Source: Pseudomonas koreensis
GTDB lineage: Bacteria; Pseudomonadota; Gammaproteobacteria; Pseudomonadales; Pseudomonadaceae
DNA length: 64,000 nt
Assembly (NCBI RefSeq): GCF_012986595.1
Contig: NZ_JAAQYM010000001.1
Coordinates: 496,001-560,000, forward strand
Direction of reading: 5' to 3'
A program made the position numbers and the translations under genes. The number at the start of each line of letters is the position of its first letter. Position 1 is the stretch's first letter. Of the stretch, positions 63,925 through 64,000 are shown piece by piece. The notes beneath the pieces were generated by a model. It worked only from the letters and a program-made list of their open reading frames with translations. It made no database searches and was not told the origin of the DNA.

Positions 63925-63968
63925 CAAAAAAAACGGCCCGCTATTTTCATAGCGGGCCGTTTCTATTT
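63925..63968. terminator. Bidirectional terminator after the LOG gene
   Basis: AAAAAAAACGGCCCGCTAT, short loop, ATAGCGGGCCGTTTCTATTT: an 11-bp stem with A and T tracts, between the LOG gene and the gene entering from the right. Confidence 0.92.
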
Positions 63969-63976
63969 AATCCGAC

Positions 63977-64000
63977 TTAGTCGTCCATCCCTCTGCCGCT
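63977..64000 (-). CDS. Partial gene, C-terminal end of a protein
   Basis: On the minus strand the last bases read S-G-R-G-M-D-D followed by TAA at 63977-63979, just outside the bidirectional terminator. A protein-coding gene probably enters from beyond the window, but eight codons are too few to identify it. Confidence 0.3.
   Translation of the reverse strand, partial: SGRGMDD

Overview
This window looks like a chromosomal segment of a Pseudomonas of the P. fluorescens group. The evidence is dense, mostly single-copy Pseudomonas housekeeping genes (proS, dinB, rimO, fpr-finR, erdR, dcd, ampG, dinG, nhaA, kup, a QuiP-type acylase), high-GC codon use throughout, and three families of REP-type inverted repeats typical of fluorescent pseudomonads scattered between genes. 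No prophage, insertion sequence, CRISPR array or rRNA operon is visible.

Layout. Bases 1-8.2 kb hold a LysR/short-chain dehydrogenase pair, a lipoprotein, an FAD dehydrogenase, a cysteine-synthase-like PLP enzyme, NhaA, and a compact bacteriocin-like toxin with a colicin E3-type rRNase tail followed by a putative immunity gene. Bases 8.2-23 kb hold cell-envelope and maintenance genes: glycine-zipper lipoprotein, PdxH, three OmpA-family lipoproteins, a serine hydrolase, an agarase-like glycosidase, DinG, a CopD-like protein, a collagen-like exported protein, a four-gene DUF6231/SEC-C/LEA operon, and an isochorismatase-fold hydrolase. Bases 23-37 kb hold the QuiP-type acylase, then the four-gene ligase-associated DNA repair set (exonuclease, ATP-dependent ligase, DEXH helicase, PdeM phosphoesterase), split in two by a complete basic-amino-acid ABC transporter operon of aotJQMOP type.

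Bases 37-51 kb hold dcd, a cold-shock protein, a DUF481 outer-membrane protein, an alkyltransferase-like protein, ampG, proS, dinB with a LexA box, two identical initiator tRNA genes, mprF-virJ (lysyl-phosphatidylglycerol synthesis and its likely partner hydrolase), and a DUF3077 gene behind a long, strongly self-complementary leader. Bases 51-64 kb hold kup, rimO, a GNAT enzyme, an S4/RsuA-like protein with degenerate signature motifs, a DUF1456 gene, trmO, fpr/finR, dgkA, erdR, a DTW-domain tRNA modifier, two small genes and a LOG-family nucleotide hydrolase.

Most of the region is ordinary core genome. The observations that deserve most attention are the DUF3077 leader (two hairpins with the same GTGGTA loop and one complementary segment), the shortened pyocin-domain toxin with its distinct C-terminal module, the split repair cassette, and several enzymes whose hallmark catalytic residues are replaced (isochorismatase fold Cys to Ser, RsuA-like motif loss, SDR without YxxxK). 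Functional names rest on recognition of protein motifs by eye; no database search was run.
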